From assembly GCF_905332535.1 (NCBI RefSeq), contig NZ_CAJOCF010000003.1, positions 62,001 through 126,000 on the forward strand: a stretch of 64,000 bases of DNA, in the 5' to 3' direction. Each line of letters opens with the position of its first letter. Position 1 is the first letter of the stretch. The notes beneath the pieces are model-generated. The model did no database searches. It was not told the origin of the DNA and worked only from the letters and a program-made list of their open reading frames with translations. The translations under genes were made by a program, and so were the position numbers. Origin of the DNA: Latilactobacillus fragifolii (GTDB lineage Bacteria; Bacillota; Bacilli; Lactobacillales; Lactobacillaceae). This document shows, piece by piece, positions 28,291 through 37,229 of this stretch.

Positions 28291-28491
28291 TTATTTAAGG
28301 CCTGATAACATTTGACGGATCCGTCTCATATCGCTATTAGAAACCATTCCAGATTTTCTTAATTGACGACGTTGTTTCTTAGTCTTGCCGTGGAAACGGT
28401 GACTTGTGTAGGCGTGACTGCGTTTTAGGCCGCCATTACCTGTACGTTTAAAACGTTTTGCTGAAGCACGGTGTGTCTTAAATTTTGGCAT
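28291..28491 (-). CDS. rpmI: 50S ribosomal protein L35
   Basis: A 66-aa basic ribosomal protein with the typical [20 protein letters not shown] start and [20 protein letters not shown]. An AGGAGG precedes the ATG. It is the middle gene of infC-rpmI-rplT. Confidence 0.97.
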   Translation of the reverse strand: MPKFKTHRASAKRFKRTGNGGLKRSHAYTSHRFHGKTKKQRRQLRKSGMVSNSDMRRIRQMLSGLK

Positions 28492-28525
28492 GATATTTCC
28501 TCCTAATAAATCAGAAACAGATTTT

Positions 28526-29044
28526 TTATTTTTGGTCCTTTAGCGGTTCTAACATTAAGAACATGCTACGGCCATCCATCTTAGGACGTGCTGTAACTTT
28601 AGCGATGTCCTCTGTTTCTTTAGCAAGTCTTTCCAATACACGCTGGCCAATTTCTTTATGCGTAATTGCGCGCCCCTTAAAACGAATAGAAGCTTTCACT
28701 TTATCGCCTTTGCTAAGGAACTTACGTGCATTGTTCAACTTAGTATTAAAATCATTTTGTTCAATTGTGGGACTAAGACGAACCTCTTTGAGGTTAATGG
28801 TTTTCTGCTTCTTACGAGCATCACGTTGTTTCTTTTGAAGCTCGAAACGGTACTTACCATAGTCCATAATACGAGCAACGGGTGGTTTGGCATTTGGTGA
28901 AACCAAAACAACATCCATATTAGCTCGATCAGCTAATGCAATCGCATCTTGAGTACTCTTAATACCAAGTTGTTCGCCATCTTGAGCAATCAAACGCAAT
29001 TCTCGTGCACGAATCCCATCGTTAACCATCAAATCTTTTGCTAT
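28526..29044 (-). CDS. infC: Translation initiation factor IF-3, probable AUA start codon
   Basis: Binds the 30S subunit and proofreads the start codon. The protein has the N-domain [20 protein letters not shown], the linker [12 protein letters not shown] and the C-domain. Upstream, TGGAGGTG is followed after 9 nt by ATA (29042-29044), then GCA AAA GAT TTG ATG; this gives the usual N-terminus with AKDLMVNDG (172 aa). An in-frame TGA lies three codons before the ATA. The later TTG (29030-29032) and ATG (29027-29029) are too far from the ribosome binding site. Rare start codons are a known autoregulatory feature of infC. Confidence 0.93.
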   Translation of the reverse strand: MAKDLMVNDGIRARELRLIAQDGEQLGIKSTQDAIALADRANMDVVLVSPNAKPPVARIMDYGKYRFELQKKQRDARKKQKTINLKEVRLSPTIEQNDFNTKLNNARKFLSKGDKVKASIRFKGRAITHKEIGQRVLERLAKETEDIAKVTARPKMDGRSMFLMLEPLKDQK

Positions 29045-29059
29045 GACTCTTCACCTCCA

Positions 29060-29232
29060 TAAAGTTTAGAGAGAAAATGCAGCTAAGTAACCAAAAAAGC
29101 GGCCCTCTCATAACAGAAAGGCCCGCTTGTTCGGTACTTAGTTCGTCCGAATTAGAAACTATCAGCCCAGAGACATCAAGTGTCTACTAAGGCGAGAAGC
29201 GGGAACTTCTGCTTTATTTCTCAACGAAAATA
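29060..29232 (-). ncRNA. L20-type leader of the infC-rpmI-rplT operon with terminator
   Basis: About 170 nt of structured leader on the minus strand end in an intrinsic terminator (AAGCGGGCC / GGCCGCTT, U run; 29093-29128) before infC. Position and architecture match the Firmicutes L20 leader, where L20 binding promotes termination. Several further complementary segments are present around 29150-29215. The Rfam class is inferred from context. Confidence 0.78.
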
Positions 29233-29261
29233 AGTATACGCGGTTGGGCATTTAAAGTCAA
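29233..29261 (-). promoter_or_regulatory. Promoter of the infC operon
   Basis: On the minus strand TTGACT (29256-29261) and TATACT (29233-29238) are spaced by 17 nt, just upstream of the L20-type leader. Confidence 0.78.
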
Positions 29262-29291
29262 GAAAATCCCGCACATTAATTTAACGGATAC

Positions 29292-30398
29292 TTAATTACC
29301 GTAGTGGTTATCGACTAAATGAGTCGCTTTCACTTCATCAATGTTGTGCGTGCCCGCTAATTGCATGACTAATTCTAATTCTTTTTGCAAATAGTTAAAG
29401 ACGCTTTGCACCCCTTGTGATCCGCCAAGTGCTAATCCGTAAATAACTGGACGCCCAATTGCAACAATATCTGCTCCTTCAGCTAGCGCTTTGAAGACAT
29501 GTTGACCACGGCGAACGCCGCTATCGAAGACAATTGGTGCCCGCTTATTAACAGCTTTAGCGACGATGTGTAAGGAATCAAAAGCTGCAGGCCCCCCATC
29601 TAATTGCCGGCCACCATGGTTTGAAACCCAAATTCCTTTAGCACCTGCTTGAAGTGCGATTTCAACGTCTTCTGCTGTTTGGATGCCTTTAACAAATACT
29701 GGTAAATGCGTGTATTCTGAAATAAATTCAACATCTTTAGGACTCAGACGTTGTTTAGCTGACTTATAAACGGCATCCATCGGCTGGCCCACACCCGTTT
29801 GGTAAGCTTCGACAATTGGTAATCCGACTGGGAATGTAAAATGATTGCGTTTATCGGTTTCGCGATTACCGCCAACTGTTGCATCAGCTGTTAAGACAAT
29901 CGCCTTAACATTATGTGCCATCGCTTCGTCTAAAATCTTACGATTGATGTCGTTGTCTTTACTCATGTAAAGTTGGAACCATTGTGGTGCGCCATCGGCT
30001 GCGGTTGCCATATCATCGATACTTGCCGAGGCAAATGAACTCATCGTTAGGATTGAACCATAATTTGCTACCCCTTTAGCGGTTGCTGCTTCCCCTTTAG
30101 TATTCACTAACTTATGGGCTGCAACTGGGGCCATGATGATCGGGGATGTTAAGTGATCGCCAAAAATTTCAGTAGTTGTATCTGGATCTTCGATGTCTTG
30201 TAAAACACGTGGTGCGATGTATTTGTGATTAAATGCGGTAATGTTTTCGTTAATGGTATAAAGATCACCTGCACCACTGTAAATATAGCCAAAACCACCC
30301 TTAGGAACAACTTCACCGGCTTCTTTTTCCAAGTCATAGAGATTAATAATGTCTAATGGTTGCTCCGCTGAACCTGCTTGATATTTTTCCGTCATCAT
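29292..30398 (-). CDS. lox: FMN-dependent L-lactate oxidase (alpha-hydroxy-acid oxidase family)
   Basis: Oxidises L-lactate with O2 to pyruvate and H2O2. About 368 aa. The FMN-binding barrel shows SPIIMAPVAAHKLVN, SSFASASIDDM, WFQLYMSKD and VLTADATVGGNRETD. The catalytic SNHGGRQLDGGPA (His base, Arg) follows, then the phosphate site FDSGVRRGQHVFKALAEGAD and AIGRPVIYGLALGG. The frame opens at a TTG at 30413 inside the GGGAGGCG site, so I start at the ATG at 30398 (ATG ATG). A cre site and an inverted repeat lie at its promoter, suggesting sugar repression. Confidence 0.88.
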   Translation of the reverse strand: MMTEKYQAGSAEQPLDIINLYDLEKEAGEVVPKGGFGYIYSGAGDLYTINENITAFNHKYIAPRVLQDIEDPDTTTEIFGDHLTSPIIMAPVAAHKLVNTKGEAATAKGVANYGSILTMSSFASASIDDMATAADGAPQWFQLYMSKDNDINRKILDEAMAHNVKAIVLTADATVGGNRETDKRNHFTFPVGLPIVEAYQTGVGQPMDAVYKSAKQRLSPKDVEFISEYTHLPVFVKGIQTAEDVEIALQAGAKGIWVSNHGGRQLDGGPAAFDSLHIVAKAVNKRAPIVFDSGVRRGQHVFKALAEGADIVAIGRPVIYGLALGGSQGVQSVFNYLQKELELVMQLAGTHNIDEVKATHLVDNHYGN

Positions 30399-30425
30399 AA
30401 GAACGCCTCCCAATTAATCAGCGAT

Positions 30426-30439
30426 TGAAATCGTTTACA
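30426..30439 (-). promoter_or_regulatory. CcpA-binding cre site at the lox promoter
   Basis: TGTAAACGATTTCA on the minus strand matches every fixed position of the cre pattern TGNAANCGNTTNCA. It lies directly downstream of the -10 box, a position where CcpA represses. Binding is inferred. Confidence 0.8.
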
Positions 30440-30444
30440 TATTT

Positions 30445-30472
30445 ATTATACCGCTTTTTTAATTGTGCGCAA
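30445..30472 (-). promoter_or_regulatory. Promoter of lox, with inverted repeat over the -35
   Basis: On the minus strand TTGCGC (30467-30472) and TATAAT (30445-30450) are spaced by 16 nt. The -35 lies inside an inverted repeat, TTTTTTAATTG-TGCG-CAATTAAAAAA (about 30455-30480), which could be a second operator. Confidence 0.68.
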
Positions 30473-30485
30473 TTAAAAAAATAAA

Positions 30486-30524
30486 AAAACGTCCGAAATG
30501 TCAAAATAACATTTCGGACGTTTT
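30486..30524 (-). terminator. Terminator downstream of thrS
   Basis: AAAACGTCCGAAATGT / ACATTTCGGACGTTTT hairpin with a U run on the minus strand, beginning 10 nt after the thrS stop. Confidence 0.85.
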
Positions 30525-30533
30525 AATAACTGC

Positions 30534-32501
30534 TTATAGGTTTATTTTTTTATGATCTTTACCATCGCGACTGTAGTTCCCAACTTCAGCAACAATTGCA
30601 TCAATAAACATATCTGAAGCTTCTTCGCTCGCCTTTTCTTCACCATATTTACGGACTGAGACCGTTGCATCAGCCACTTCTTGATCCCCAACAACTAATG
30701 TATAAGGAATCTTGCTTGTTTGGGCTTCACGAATCTTATAACCCATTTTTTCATTACGATCATCAATACGGACCCGTAACCCATGTTTAACCATGGCATC
30801 TTTAACGTTCTTTGCGTAGTCATAATGTAATTCATTCTTAACAGGAATAATCACCGCTTGGGTTGGTGCTAACCACGTTGGGAAAGCCCCCTTATAAATT
30901 TCTGTCAAATAAGCTGTGAAGCGTTCCATTGTTGAAACCAAACCACGGTGAATCATTACTGGACGGTGCATTTCGCCATCTTCACCAACGTATTGTAATT
31001 CAAACCGTTCTGGCAACATGAAATCTAACTGGATTGTTGAAAGTGTTTCTTCGTTGCCCATGGCCGTCTTCGTTTGAACATCCAATTTAGGTCCATAGAA
31101 GGCAGCTTCGCCTTCAGCTTCAACGTAATCTAAACCAAGATCATCCATAGCACCTTTTAACATCGTTTGTGCTTTATTCCACATTTCATCATCAGCATAG
31201 TACTTTTCGGTATTAGCAGGATCGCGGTAGCTCAAACGGAATGTATAATCGTTGATATTGAAGTCTGAATAAACTTCAATCATTAATTTCAAAATTGATT
31301 TGAATTCATCTTGAATTTGGTCAGGACGAACGAATGTATGTCCATCATTTAAAGTCATTTCACGCACCCGTTGTAACCCTGAAAGCGCACCTGATTTTTC
31401 ATAGCGGTGCATCATCCCTAGTTCAGCTAACCGAATTGGTAATTCACGATATGAACGTGGGTGGTGTTTGTAAACTTGGATATGTGATGGGCAGTTCATT
31501 GGGCGTAATTCAAGCATTTCGCCATCGCCCATATCCATTGGTGGGAACATGTCCTCACGGTAGTGATCCCAGTGACCTGATTGTTTGTACAAATCTAAGT
31601 TCGCTAGAATTGGTGTGTAAACATGTTCATAACCATTGGCAACTTCTTTATCAATGATGTACCGTTCGATTGAACGTCGAATGGTAGCACCATTTGGCAA
31701 CCAATAAGGCAAGCCCGCACCAACCTTAGGATCAACAAAGAATAAGTCTAATTGGTTCCCAATCACACGGTGATCACGTTCTTTAGCTTCTTGACGACGC
31801 TGTAAGTCAGCATCTAAGTCAGCTTGTTTGTTGTAAGCTGTTCCGTAAATCCGTTGTAACATCTTATTACTTGATTTACCTTGCCAATAAGCGCCGGCAA
31901 CCGATAAGAGTTCAAAGACCTTAACGTCGCTCACTTTAGCTAGCATTGGTGCTAACCCAAAATCAGCAAAATCGCCTAATTTGTAAACTAAGACTTGGTC
32001 TGTTTCCATTTCATCTAATAATGCTAATTTGTAAGTTTGCCCAGCAAATAGTGCTTTAGCAGCAGCTTTGTCTAAGCTGACACGTTCGATTGCTCCGCCA
32101 GCTTGAATTAACTTGCTCATTGCTTTTTTAATGTCTGGTAAGTCGGTCACAGCTACTTGACCAGCTTCGTTTTCGGTATCATAGAAGAAGCCATCTTCAG
32201 TTGCATGTACTTCGCCGAATTGCATCTCGGGATAAGCACGGTTCAACGTTGCAGCTAAAACAAAGGCTGCCGTATTCCAAATTGCCATCAAATCGGTTGC
32301 TTTGTCATCTTTAGTGATGATTTCAATTGCCCCATCTTCTAAAATTGGTTGCTGTAAATCAACTAATTCACCGTTGAATTTACCGGCAATTGCCTTTTTA
32401 GCTAAGCTTGTACTAATTGATTTAGCAACATCTAAAAGACTTGTTGCTTGTTCAAATGCCTTTTGGGCACCATCTGGAAAAGTTAATTGAATCTCTGCCA
32501 T
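30534..32501 (-). CDS. thrS: Threonine-tRNA ligase
   Basis: Class II synthetase of 655 aa. It contains an N-terminal TGS domain (about 1-62), the editing/SAD domain (about 170-225), and the catalytic core with the zinc-binding Cys in [14 protein letters not shown] and motif 2 [17 protein letters not shown]. The C-terminal anticodon domain includes [15 protein letters not shown]. Length fits. AAGGAGTG precedes the ATG. It is a single-gene unit controlled by a T-box leader and ended by its own terminator. Confidence 0.97.
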   Translation of the reverse strand: MAEIQLTFPDGAQKAFEQATSLLDVAKSISTSLAKKAIAGKFNGELVDLQQPILEDGAIEIITKDDKATDLMAIWNTAAFVLAATLNRAYPEMQFGEVHATEDGFFYDTENEAGQVAVTDLPDIKKAMSKLIQAGGAIERVSLDKAAAKALFAGQTYKLALLDEMETDQVLVYKLGDFADFGLAPMLAKVSDVKVFELLSVAGAYWQGKSSNKMLQRIYGTAYNKQADLDADLQRRQEAKERDHRVIGNQLDLFFVDPKVGAGLPYWLPNGATIRRSIERYIIDKEVANGYEHVYTPILANLDLYKQSGHWDHYREDMFPPMDMGDGEMLELRPMNCPSHIQVYKHHPRSYRELPIRLAELGMMHRYEKSGALSGLQRVREMTLNDGHTFVRPDQIQDEFKSILKLMIEVYSDFNINDYTFRLSYRDPANTEKYYADDEMWNKAQTMLKGAMDDLGLDYVEAEGEAAFYGPKLDVQTKTAMGNEETLSTIQLDFMLPERFELQYVGEDGEMHRPVMIHRGLVSTMERFTAYLTEIYKGAFPTWLAPTQAVIIPVKNELHYDYAKNVKDAMVKHGLRVRIDDRNEKMGYKIREAQTSKIPYTLVVGDQEVADATVSVRKYGEEKASEEASDMFIDAIVAEVGNYSRDGKDHKKINL

Positions 32502-32533
32502 TACTATCCACTCCTTCTAATTTGTCATCAACA

Positions 32534-32770
32534 ATAAAAAAAGTCCCTGAGACGCACGAATTGTGCAGCTCAGGGACGAATTAATTTCGCGGTTCCACCC
32601 AGATTGAGACCCCAACATTTGGTTCTCCAACTTTAAGCGTCTATAACGGAAACGACCCGATCAGTTGTATTGCCTTTGAAAGTGGTCAATTAAATGGGGG
32701 TGAAAAACTTTCAGCTATGTTTTTCTCTCTGCGATGGTTCATTTAAAAGGTGTCTTTCATCATTGATTGA
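32534..32770 (-). ncRNA. T-box riboswitch leader of thrS
   Basis: The T-box motif GGGTGGAACCGCG is present on the minus strand (plus-strand 32589-32600). It is followed by the terminator hairpin GTCCCTGAG / CTCAGGGAC with a U run (32534-32577). About 170 nt upstream can form Stem I, including an AGAGAGA stretch near 32728. Uncharged tRNA-Thr should allow readthrough. Confidence 0.93.
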
Positions 32771-32813
32771 TTCTATTAAAACACTTAATTGCTTTTTTAG
32801 CAAGCCTAAATTA

Positions 32814-33734
32814 CTAAGGTTGTAGGCGACGATTTTGACCACCAACTTCAATTTCTTGCGCTAAATAGCGCACACGTTGCATGATGCGGGCCGCTTTAAC
32901 CGGTTCGTCTCCTTGGTTGCTAGTCGTCAAATGTGTCTCTAATTCAGCCATTGTGAAGTTTGAACTGAAGAAGGTGGCGAGTTGTTCTTGCATTCGATAT
33001 TGCAAAATAATGCCCAGTACTTCATCCCGAACCCATGCACTCATTGCATCAGCCCCAATATCATCAATCATTAGAATCGGGGCTTGCTTAACTACGTTGA
33101 CCTTTTCAAGTACATTGTTTTGCCCGATCGCATTTTTCATCTCGACTGCAAATGTCGGGAAATGAATGAGGGTTGTTTCAAACCCAGATAACGCCAGTTC
33201 ATTGGCAATTGCCCCTAGCAAGTAAGTTTTGCCGACACCAAATTGCCCACTGAGGTATAACGCTTGATGAAAATCATTTGGTGCTTGCCGATAAGCCCCG
33301 ATAAACGCGGTAGCCTTAATCAATGCGTCAAAACGATTGGTTGGATCGTACGAATCAATCTTTGCCTGTTCAATATCCCGTGGCATATTGATTGACTTAA
33401 CCCGTGCATGTAAGGCCGCTTGTTCACGCTCTTGTAGTAAACTCGCCGTAGGCTCATAACTGACATCGATAAAATGGTTATTTAAGACTAACTTAGGCGC
33501 ATAGCCAGGTGCCAAAGTGGTTTGCCCATTGGCTAACTTTTTCTTTTCGATGACGTATTCGTAAATCTTAGCCGCACTCCGCGTCACCGTTTCTTGCGAT
33601 AGGCGGTCTTTATTGGCTTGAATAAACGCTTGGACATCGGAATCATTCAAGGCATCTTCGACCAACTTATTAAACTGTTGGTTTAACTTCTGGCGATTCA
33701 TGTAATCCGTTAAATCTTTACCCATATTTTCCAT
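32814..33734 (-). CDS. dnaI: Primosomal protein DnaI (helicase loader)
   Basis: AAA+ ATPase that loads the replicative helicase. The 306 aa comprise an N-terminal helicase-interaction domain (about 1-130) and an ATPase with Walker A SGQFGVGKTYLL, Walker B ILMIDDIGADAM, sensor FFSSNFTM and an arginine-rich end. The start shares one base with the dnaB stop (TAATG), so the pair is coupled. The zinc ligands seen in Bacillus DnaI are not evident here. Confidence 0.92.
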   Translation of the reverse strand: MENMGKDLTDYMNRQKLNQQFNKLVEDALNDSDVQAFIQANKDRLSQETVTRSAAKIYEYVIEKKKLANGQTTLAPGYAPKLVLNNHFIDVSYEPTASLLQEREQAALHARVKSINMPRDIEQAKIDSYDPTNRFDALIKATAFIGAYRQAPNDFHQALYLSGQFGVGKTYLLGAIANELALSGFETTLIHFPTFAVEMKNAIGQNNVLEKVNVVKQAPILMIDDIGADAMSAWVRDEVLGIILQYRMQEQLATFFSSNFTMAELETHLTTSNQGDEPVKAARIMQRVRYLAQEIEVGGQNRRLQP

Positions 33735-35116
33735 TATGATTCCCGCCCTTCACGAATTTTTTTCAAAGCCGCTTCTAGTTCATGTTGATGCTCAGGTGTG
33801 GTTGTTTCTTTCGGCGCTTGATAATCTGGTTTAGCCCATTTAGGCACTGGTTCTTTTTTAGCTTTGTTTTGATAACGTGTTTGGCGATTTTTTTGCACTT
33901 TCGCCGTTTGTTTAGTCTGGAAATCGCGGATTTGTAAAATCGCATCCGCTGCCGTCTTTACCCCTTGCTGGGCCCATTGATTCGCAATCCGATCAACTAA
34001 CGCCTGCGTTAGCCCATCATATTGCGAAATAATGTAAACGACCAAAATATTGAGGACGTCATTGTTGAAGATGTAGCGGTTTTGTAAGTCTTTCAACGCC
34101 CGTATTTCATTTTTGGCGACAAAGCCGTGGTTTTTTTGTTTTAAATATTCGAGATAATCAACTGGTAAATAACCTTGACTCTCTGTTAGCCACTGCAATT
34201 CTTGTTCGTTAAAACCGGCTTTTTGCCATTCTTTTTGTAACTCGGCTAATGGTTTTTGGGTGGTGGTAGCGGTTGGCATTTGTCGGTTACTTTGACGCCG
34301 CGTATAGTTGTTTAAAACGTTTTGTTCGAGGGCTGCCATATTAATCGTACTGTCGGCAACATTCATCGTCAAGCCAATCAAGCGCGCTAAGTCCATCTCA
34401 TCCAGGCCATAGAAATAATGGAGATTGAATAAGCCTTGCTCATTTTTGAGAATTTGATCAGTATCAATCTGATATTGCGCCGTTGCATCTTGTAACAGCT
34501 CCCAATCAAAAGTCCGTAACTCAACCGGCGTAAACTGCGGCGTCTTAGCGGCTTTTTGTTGATACATTGTCTTGGTTTCAGCTACACTACTTGGGGTAGT
34601 CGTCAATAAATCGTTTTGGACATGAAAAACGGTCAAGAAATTCTTAGTAACCTCTTGATAATCCTTAGCGTAAACCGGCCGTAACTTGAAATAATCGCGC
34701 AGTTCCACAAACCGTGTTTCGCGCACCGCTTCGAACAATGCCACACTTAGCAGATCATCGTTAAAAAAAGCTTGTGGTTGCAGTGGTGCATACAATTCAT
34801 ATACCAACTTACGCCCCGTTTTCTCGTTTTTTTGATACGTCCGCATCAAACCGAGTGCTTCCAATTTACTACGACTATCATAAAAAGCAGGTAAATCAAC
34901 ACTCAACAGATTTAACAACGTCGCATGTGTTTGAAAATGCTGTTCTGTTTCTTTCTTGGTTTGACTCCATAACAAAAGATAGAGACTGTAAGCAACAGCC
35001 CCCATCAATGGTTGATATAAGTAAGTGACGACTGTTTGATCGAAGTCGGTCAAATAGTTAGCTTTTGTCACTGAAAAACCGTCTTTTGGACTTAAAAATT
35101 CAAATGCATCTGACAT
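33734..35116 (-). CDS. dnaB: Replication initiation and membrane attachment protein DnaB
   Basis: Firmicutes DnaB (not the helicase), a 460-aa initiation and restart protein. The N-terminal winged-helix part starts with FEFLSPKDGFSVTKANYLTDFDQTVVTYLYQPLMG; a DnaD-like C-terminal region (about 310-400) contains NDVLNILVVYIISQYDG. The tail is rich in Lys, Gln and Glu. AGAGGGG precedes the ATG. It follows nrdR by 17 nt and is coupled to dnaI, the conserved Firmicutes order. Confidence 0.92.
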   Translation of the reverse strand: MSDAFEFLSPKDGFSVTKANYLTDFDQTVVTYLYQPLMGAVAYSLYLLLWSQTKKETEQHFQTHATLLNLLSVDLPAFYDSRSKLEALGLMRTYQKNEKTGRKLVYELYAPLQPQAFFNDDLLSVALFEAVRETRFVELRDYFKLRPVYAKDYQEVTKNFLTVFHVQNDLLTTTPSSVAETKTMYQQKAAKTPQFTPVELRTFDWELLQDATAQYQIDTDQILKNEQGLFNLHYFYGLDEMDLARLIGLTMNVADSTINMAALEQNVLNNYTRRQSNRQMPTATTTQKPLAELQKEWQKAGFNEQELQWLTESQGYLPVDYLEYLKQKNHGFVAKNEIRALKDLQNRYIFNNDVLNILVVYIISQYDGLTQALVDRIANQWAQQGVKTAADAILQIRDFQTKQTAKVQKNRQTRYQNKAKKEPVPKWAKPDYQAPKETTTPEHQHELEAALKKIREGRES

Positions 35117-35133
35117 CGGCTAACCCCTCTTCC

Positions 35134-35607
35134 TTAATTCGACTTCTTCGCCTTTTCTTTATTCATCATTTCTTGTAATTCACTCATAAAAACATTCATA
35201 TCCTTGAATTCGCGGTAAACACTCGCAAAGCGAATATAGGCAATCTGATCAATATCGGGTAACAGGCGCATAACATATTCTCCTACCGCTTGTGAAGAGA
35301 CTTCATTTTCACCCAATGAGCGAACCTTATTTTCAACTTCATCAACTACTTCAGTCATTTGCTCCATTGTAACGGGCCGTTTTTCAGCAGCACGAATCAG
35401 ACCACGCAATAATTTATCGCGGTTGAATTCTTCGCGCGTACCATTTTTCTTGATAACCAACAATGGGGTTTGTTCCACTCGTTCGAACGTTGTAAACCGG
35501 AAACGGCAATTCTCACACTCACGGCGACGACGAATCACCCGCCCTTCATCCGTGGGGCGACTATCAATTACCCGCGAACTATTCTGATGACAATGTGGAC
35601 ATAGCAT
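35134..35607 (-). CDS. nrdR: Transcriptional repressor NrdR
   Basis: Nucleotide-sensing repressor of ribonucleotide reductase genes. The 157 aa have the N-terminal zinc ribbon CPHCHQN...CENCRFRF (about residues 3-37) and the ATP-cone [22 protein letters not shown] with the rest of the domain to about 135. Length and order are standard. AAGAAGGTG precedes the ATG. It is the first gene of nrdR-dnaB-dnaI. No nrd genes occur in the window. Confidence 0.95.
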   Translation of the reverse strand: MLCPHCHQNSSRVIDSRPTDEGRVIRRRRECENCRFRFTTFERVEQTPLLVIKKNGTREEFNRDKLLRGLIRAAEKRPVTMEQMTEVVDEVENKVRSLGENEVSSQAVGEYVMRLLPDIDQIAYIRFASVYREFKDMNVFMSELQEMMNKEKAKKSN

Positions 35608-35667
35608 AATGACACCTTCTTATCTTTTGATTAATTCATTTCAAATTCAATCCATTTAAAAACAATT

Positions 35668-35697
35668 AGTATAACAGTAGTATACCATGCCAGGCAA
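35668..35697 (-). promoter_or_regulatory. Promoter region of nrdR-dnaB-dnaI
   Basis: TTGCCT (35692-35697) and TATACT (35668-35673) are spaced by 18 nt on the minus strand. A second TATACT lies 11 nt upstream of the first (35679-35684), so two overlapping start sites are possible. Confidence 0.6.
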
Positions 35698-35748
35698 GCA
35701 GGCTAAATAAAAAATGTATCAGACACAAGGCATTTCACCTTTGCCAAA

Positions 35749-35793
35749 CAACAAAAGCGGTCGAACAGATTATCCTGTTTGACCGCTTTTGTT
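35749..35793 (-). terminator. Terminator overlapping the coaE stop
   Basis: AACAAAAGCGGTC...GACCGCTTTTGTT with an inner AACAG / CTGTT stem. It ends the polA-mutM-coaE unit on the minus strand; its 5' arm reaches the coaE stop codon. Confidence 0.8.
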
Positions 35794-36382
35794 ACTTTTT
35801 ATGACACAACTGTTGTAGCAACTCTAAAACCTGCTGCCGCAACATTGCTGGTGTGCCTTGATTATCGATCACAAAATCCGCACGCGCTTTTTTAGCCGCC
35901 AAATCACATTGACTATCGATCCGCGCATTCGCCTGTTCTACGGTAATTTGATTACGTGCCATCAACCGTTTCAATTGCATTGCCCGTTCAACATAGACAA
36001 CGGCAACGCCATCGCAGAACTGTTCGTAGTGCTGTTCATATAACAGCGGCACATCCAACACAACAAGGGGCGCAGCCGCTATTTGCATCTGGTGCTTAAT
36101 GACCGTCAAAATAGCAGGACCAGTAATTGCATTTAACTGGGCCAAAGCCTCTGGGTTACCGAATACTTGCTGGGCCAACACAGGCCGATCAACTTGCCCA
36201 TTTTTAACAACTGCTACTCCAAAAGCTGCTTGTAACTGGGCCTGTACCGCCTGATTAGTCGCCAATATCTGATGAGCGATTTGATCAGCATCAATTACTG
36301 GAACGCCCTGTTCTTTAAACAGTGCTGAAACCGTCGACTTGCCACTGGCAATGCCACCCGTCAAACCTAGAAAATACGTCAT
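35792..36382 (-). CDS. coaE: Dephospho-CoA kinase
   Basis: Last step of coenzyme A synthesis. The 196 aa show Walker A GLTGGIASGKSTV (about residues 6-18), VIDADQIAHQI, and VVLDVPLLYE, the CoA-binding and catalytic segments, followed by the lid ARNQITVEQANARI. It overlaps mutM by 4 nt, the usual polA-mutM-coaE arrangement of Firmicutes. Confidence 0.95.
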   Translation of the reverse strand: MTYFLGLTGGIASGKSTVSALFKEQGVPVIDADQIAHQILATNQAVQAQLQAAFGVAVVKNGQVDRPVLAQQVFGNPEALAQLNAITGPAILTVIKHQMQIAAAPLVVLDVPLLYEQHYEQFCDGVAVVYVERAMQLKRLMARNQITVEQANARIDSQCDLAAKKARADFVIDNQGTPAMLRQQVLELLQQLCHKK

Positions 36383-37218
36383 TGAACTGCTTCTTCCTTA
36401 ATCTGGCAATGCGGGCAAAAATGCGTACCGCGCTGGGCTACTTTAATTTTCTCGATTGGTGTCTGACACCGATCACACGGTTGCCCTTTCTTACCGTAAA
36501 CATGCAACATCTCCTGGAAGGCGCCCGCGTGGCCTGCTGCGTCCAAGAATGTATTGACCGTTGTCCCACCGTTATTGGTTGCCAGCTCTAACTCCGTAAT
36601 GATTTCATCATGTAAGCGATCAGTTTCTGCTTTTGACAATAAATTCGCGGGTGTTTCTGGATGAATGCGACTCAACCACAGCGTTTCATCCACATAGATA
36701 TTCCCAAGACCGGTTACAATTTTTTGGTCTAGCAACAGTGGTTTAATCGCTTTTTTATGTTTCTGCAATGCCTGATAAAAGGCGCCTTTTTTAAACGTTG
36801 CTGGGGTTGGTTCAACGCCTAAATCTTTCAACCCAGCGACAGTGTTTTCTTGCCCCGTTTCAATTAATAGCATTCGGCCAAACTTACGTGAATCAAGATA
36901 CCGTAACTGCTGACCATCCGTAAACGTCCAAACCACATGCGTATGCTTAGTCATTGGTACCGATTGATCATCAACTTCATACTTACCTTCCATCCGCAAG
37001 TGACTCACAACGGTTAGGTTTTGATCAAAACGAATCAACAAATACTTGCCACGCCGATCAACACCGATAATCTGCCGACCAGTCAGGCCCTCAACGAACA
37101 CATCGTCTGGATTACTGATAATTTTTGACCAACGAATCGTGATACTTTGAATTGTCTTACCGACTACTAATTGCGCCAGCCCGCGGCGTACATTTTCAAC
37201 TTCTGGTAATTCTGGCAT
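36379..37218 (-). CDS. mutM: Formamidopyrimidine-DNA glycosylase (Fpg/MutM)
   Basis: Removes 8-oxoguanine and other oxidised purines. The 279 aa begin MPELPEVENVRRGL with the catalytic Pro and Glu. The helix-two-turn-helix shows VTGLGNIYVDETLWLSRIHP, and the C-terminal zinc finger is CDRCQTPIEKI...FCPHC (about residues 248-270). Length is exactly that of the family. It sits between polA (11 nt gap) and coaE (overlap). Confidence 0.96.
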   Translation of the reverse strand: MPELPEVENVRRGLAQLVVGKTIQSITIRWSKIISNPDDVFVEGLTGRQIIGVDRRGKYLLIRFDQNLTVVSHLRMEGKYEVDDQSVPMTKHTHVVWTFTDGQQLRYLDSRKFGRMLLIETGQENTVAGLKDLGVEPTPATFKKGAFYQALQKHKKAIKPLLLDQKIVTGLGNIYVDETLWLSRIHPETPANLLSKAETDRLHDEIITELELATNNGGTTVNTFLDAAGHAGAFQEMLHVYGKKGQPCDRCQTPIEKIKVAQRGTHFCPHCQIKEEAVQ

Positions 37219-37229
37219 TTTCCGTCCCC

